Assembly (NCBI RefSeq): GCF_026914185.1
Contig: NC_070558.1
Location: forward strand, 4,154,001 to 4,218,000
DNA length: 64,000 bases
From: Puccinia triticina
Taxonomy: Eukaryota; Basidiomycota; Pucciniomycetes; Pucciniales; Pucciniaceae
Reading direction: 5' to 3'
The first letter of the stretch is position 1, and every line of letters starts with the position of its first letter. This document shows, in pieces, positions 63,747 through 64,000 of the stretch. Below the pieces are notes generated by a model, which searched no databases, was not told the origin of the DNA, and saw only the letters and a program-made list of their open reading frames with translations. Made by a program: the position numbers and the translations under genes.

Positions 63747-64000
63747 TCAAGCTTTCAGAATTAAATTCATCTCTACTTCAAATAAATTGAAATAACTCAC
63801 CGTAAAGTCATCTCTAGGGACATTGTGTCTAGCATAAAAAGCATTAATACGCAATAGAAGTCCTTTTTGAAAGGTTTCCCGGTACGTGTAGCCTGGAAGT
63901 TCTCTATCTTCTTCTCTGCATATGGGGCATCTGTAATGTTCTTTTTTCCAAGGAGCTACACAATCCACATGGAATGAGTGTGTGCAAGTTCTCCATTTTT
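63747..64000 (-). CDS. RING-finger protein, internal or C-terminal part
   Basis: Reading on the minus strand from the window edge: TCTHSFHVDCVAPWKKEHYR then CPICREEDRELPGYTY. The C-x-H-x2-H-x2-C...C-P-x-C spacing is the second half of a RING-H2 zinc finger, typical of E3 ubiquitin ligases. The rest (RNVPRDDFT-like) ends at a likely donor ACG|GTGAGTTATT near 63800. The codons down to TAA at 63747 are thus probably intronic. The N-terminal half lies beyond the window. It looks like an ordinary host gene. Confidence 0.7.
   Translation of the reverse strand, partial: KWRTCTHSFHVDCVAPWKKEHYRCPICREEDRELPGYTYRETFQKGLLLRINAFYARHNVPRDDFTVSYFNLFEVEMNLILKA

Overview
The window looks like nuclear DNA of a transposon-rich basidiomycete, most likely a rust fungus (Pucciniales). 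The reasons are short spliced introns of 60-120 bp, Ty3/Gypsy and DIRS elements of basidiomycete type, two hAT families, and very few ordinary genes among nested repeats. The species assignment is inference; no rRNA or mitochondrial marker is present.

Layout. 1-468: right part of a TAGCG-rich inverted-repeat element. 471-9422: a nearly complete Gypsy element E1 on the minus strand (LTRs 1231-2030 and 8622-9422), with a truncated inverted copy of its LTR on the left that makes a 1.5 kb palindrome. 9423-20430: solo LTRs, a GCGCACTG repeat cluster, an hAT pseudogene split by a solo LTR, a second hAT element with TIRs and an 8-bp target duplication, and small MITEs. 21181-27768: the clearest host gene, a seven-exon Stealth-family phosphotransferase. 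Its first exon is split by a young Gypsy element E3 (21400-25490; identical-looking LTRs, TSD TCCTG). 28132-32892: a MITE, a solo LTR nested in another LTR, and a 1.56 kb palindrome. 32897-42077: Gypsy element E2 on the plus strand, 5'-truncated, with an antisense spliced gene between pol and the 3' LTR. 42078-43735: remnant of a spliced unknown gene on the minus strand. 43736-48419: a Copia element, 5'-truncated, with a TA-flanked MITE inside its integrase. 48420-50140: scrambled LTR pieces. 50141-62231: a degraded chromodomain Gypsy element E4, broken by a truncated DIRS element (53204 to about 57734, minus strand) and by a TIR element with a 33-bp minisatellite (58991-60242). 62232-64000: intergenic DNA and the end of a RING-finger gene on the minus strand.

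Most coding sequence belongs to transposons. Insertions could often be read at base level, because removing the inserted DNA plus one target copy restores the reading frame of the target (the Stealth gene, the Copia integrase, the DIRS reverse transcriptase and the E4 integrase).

The least expected features are four sequence-related spliceosomal introns inside E1, a 51-nt tRNA-Tyr 3' half fused to its primer-binding site, an antisense intron-containing gene inside E2, and a run of about ten unrelated but strong hairpins inside the DIRS region.
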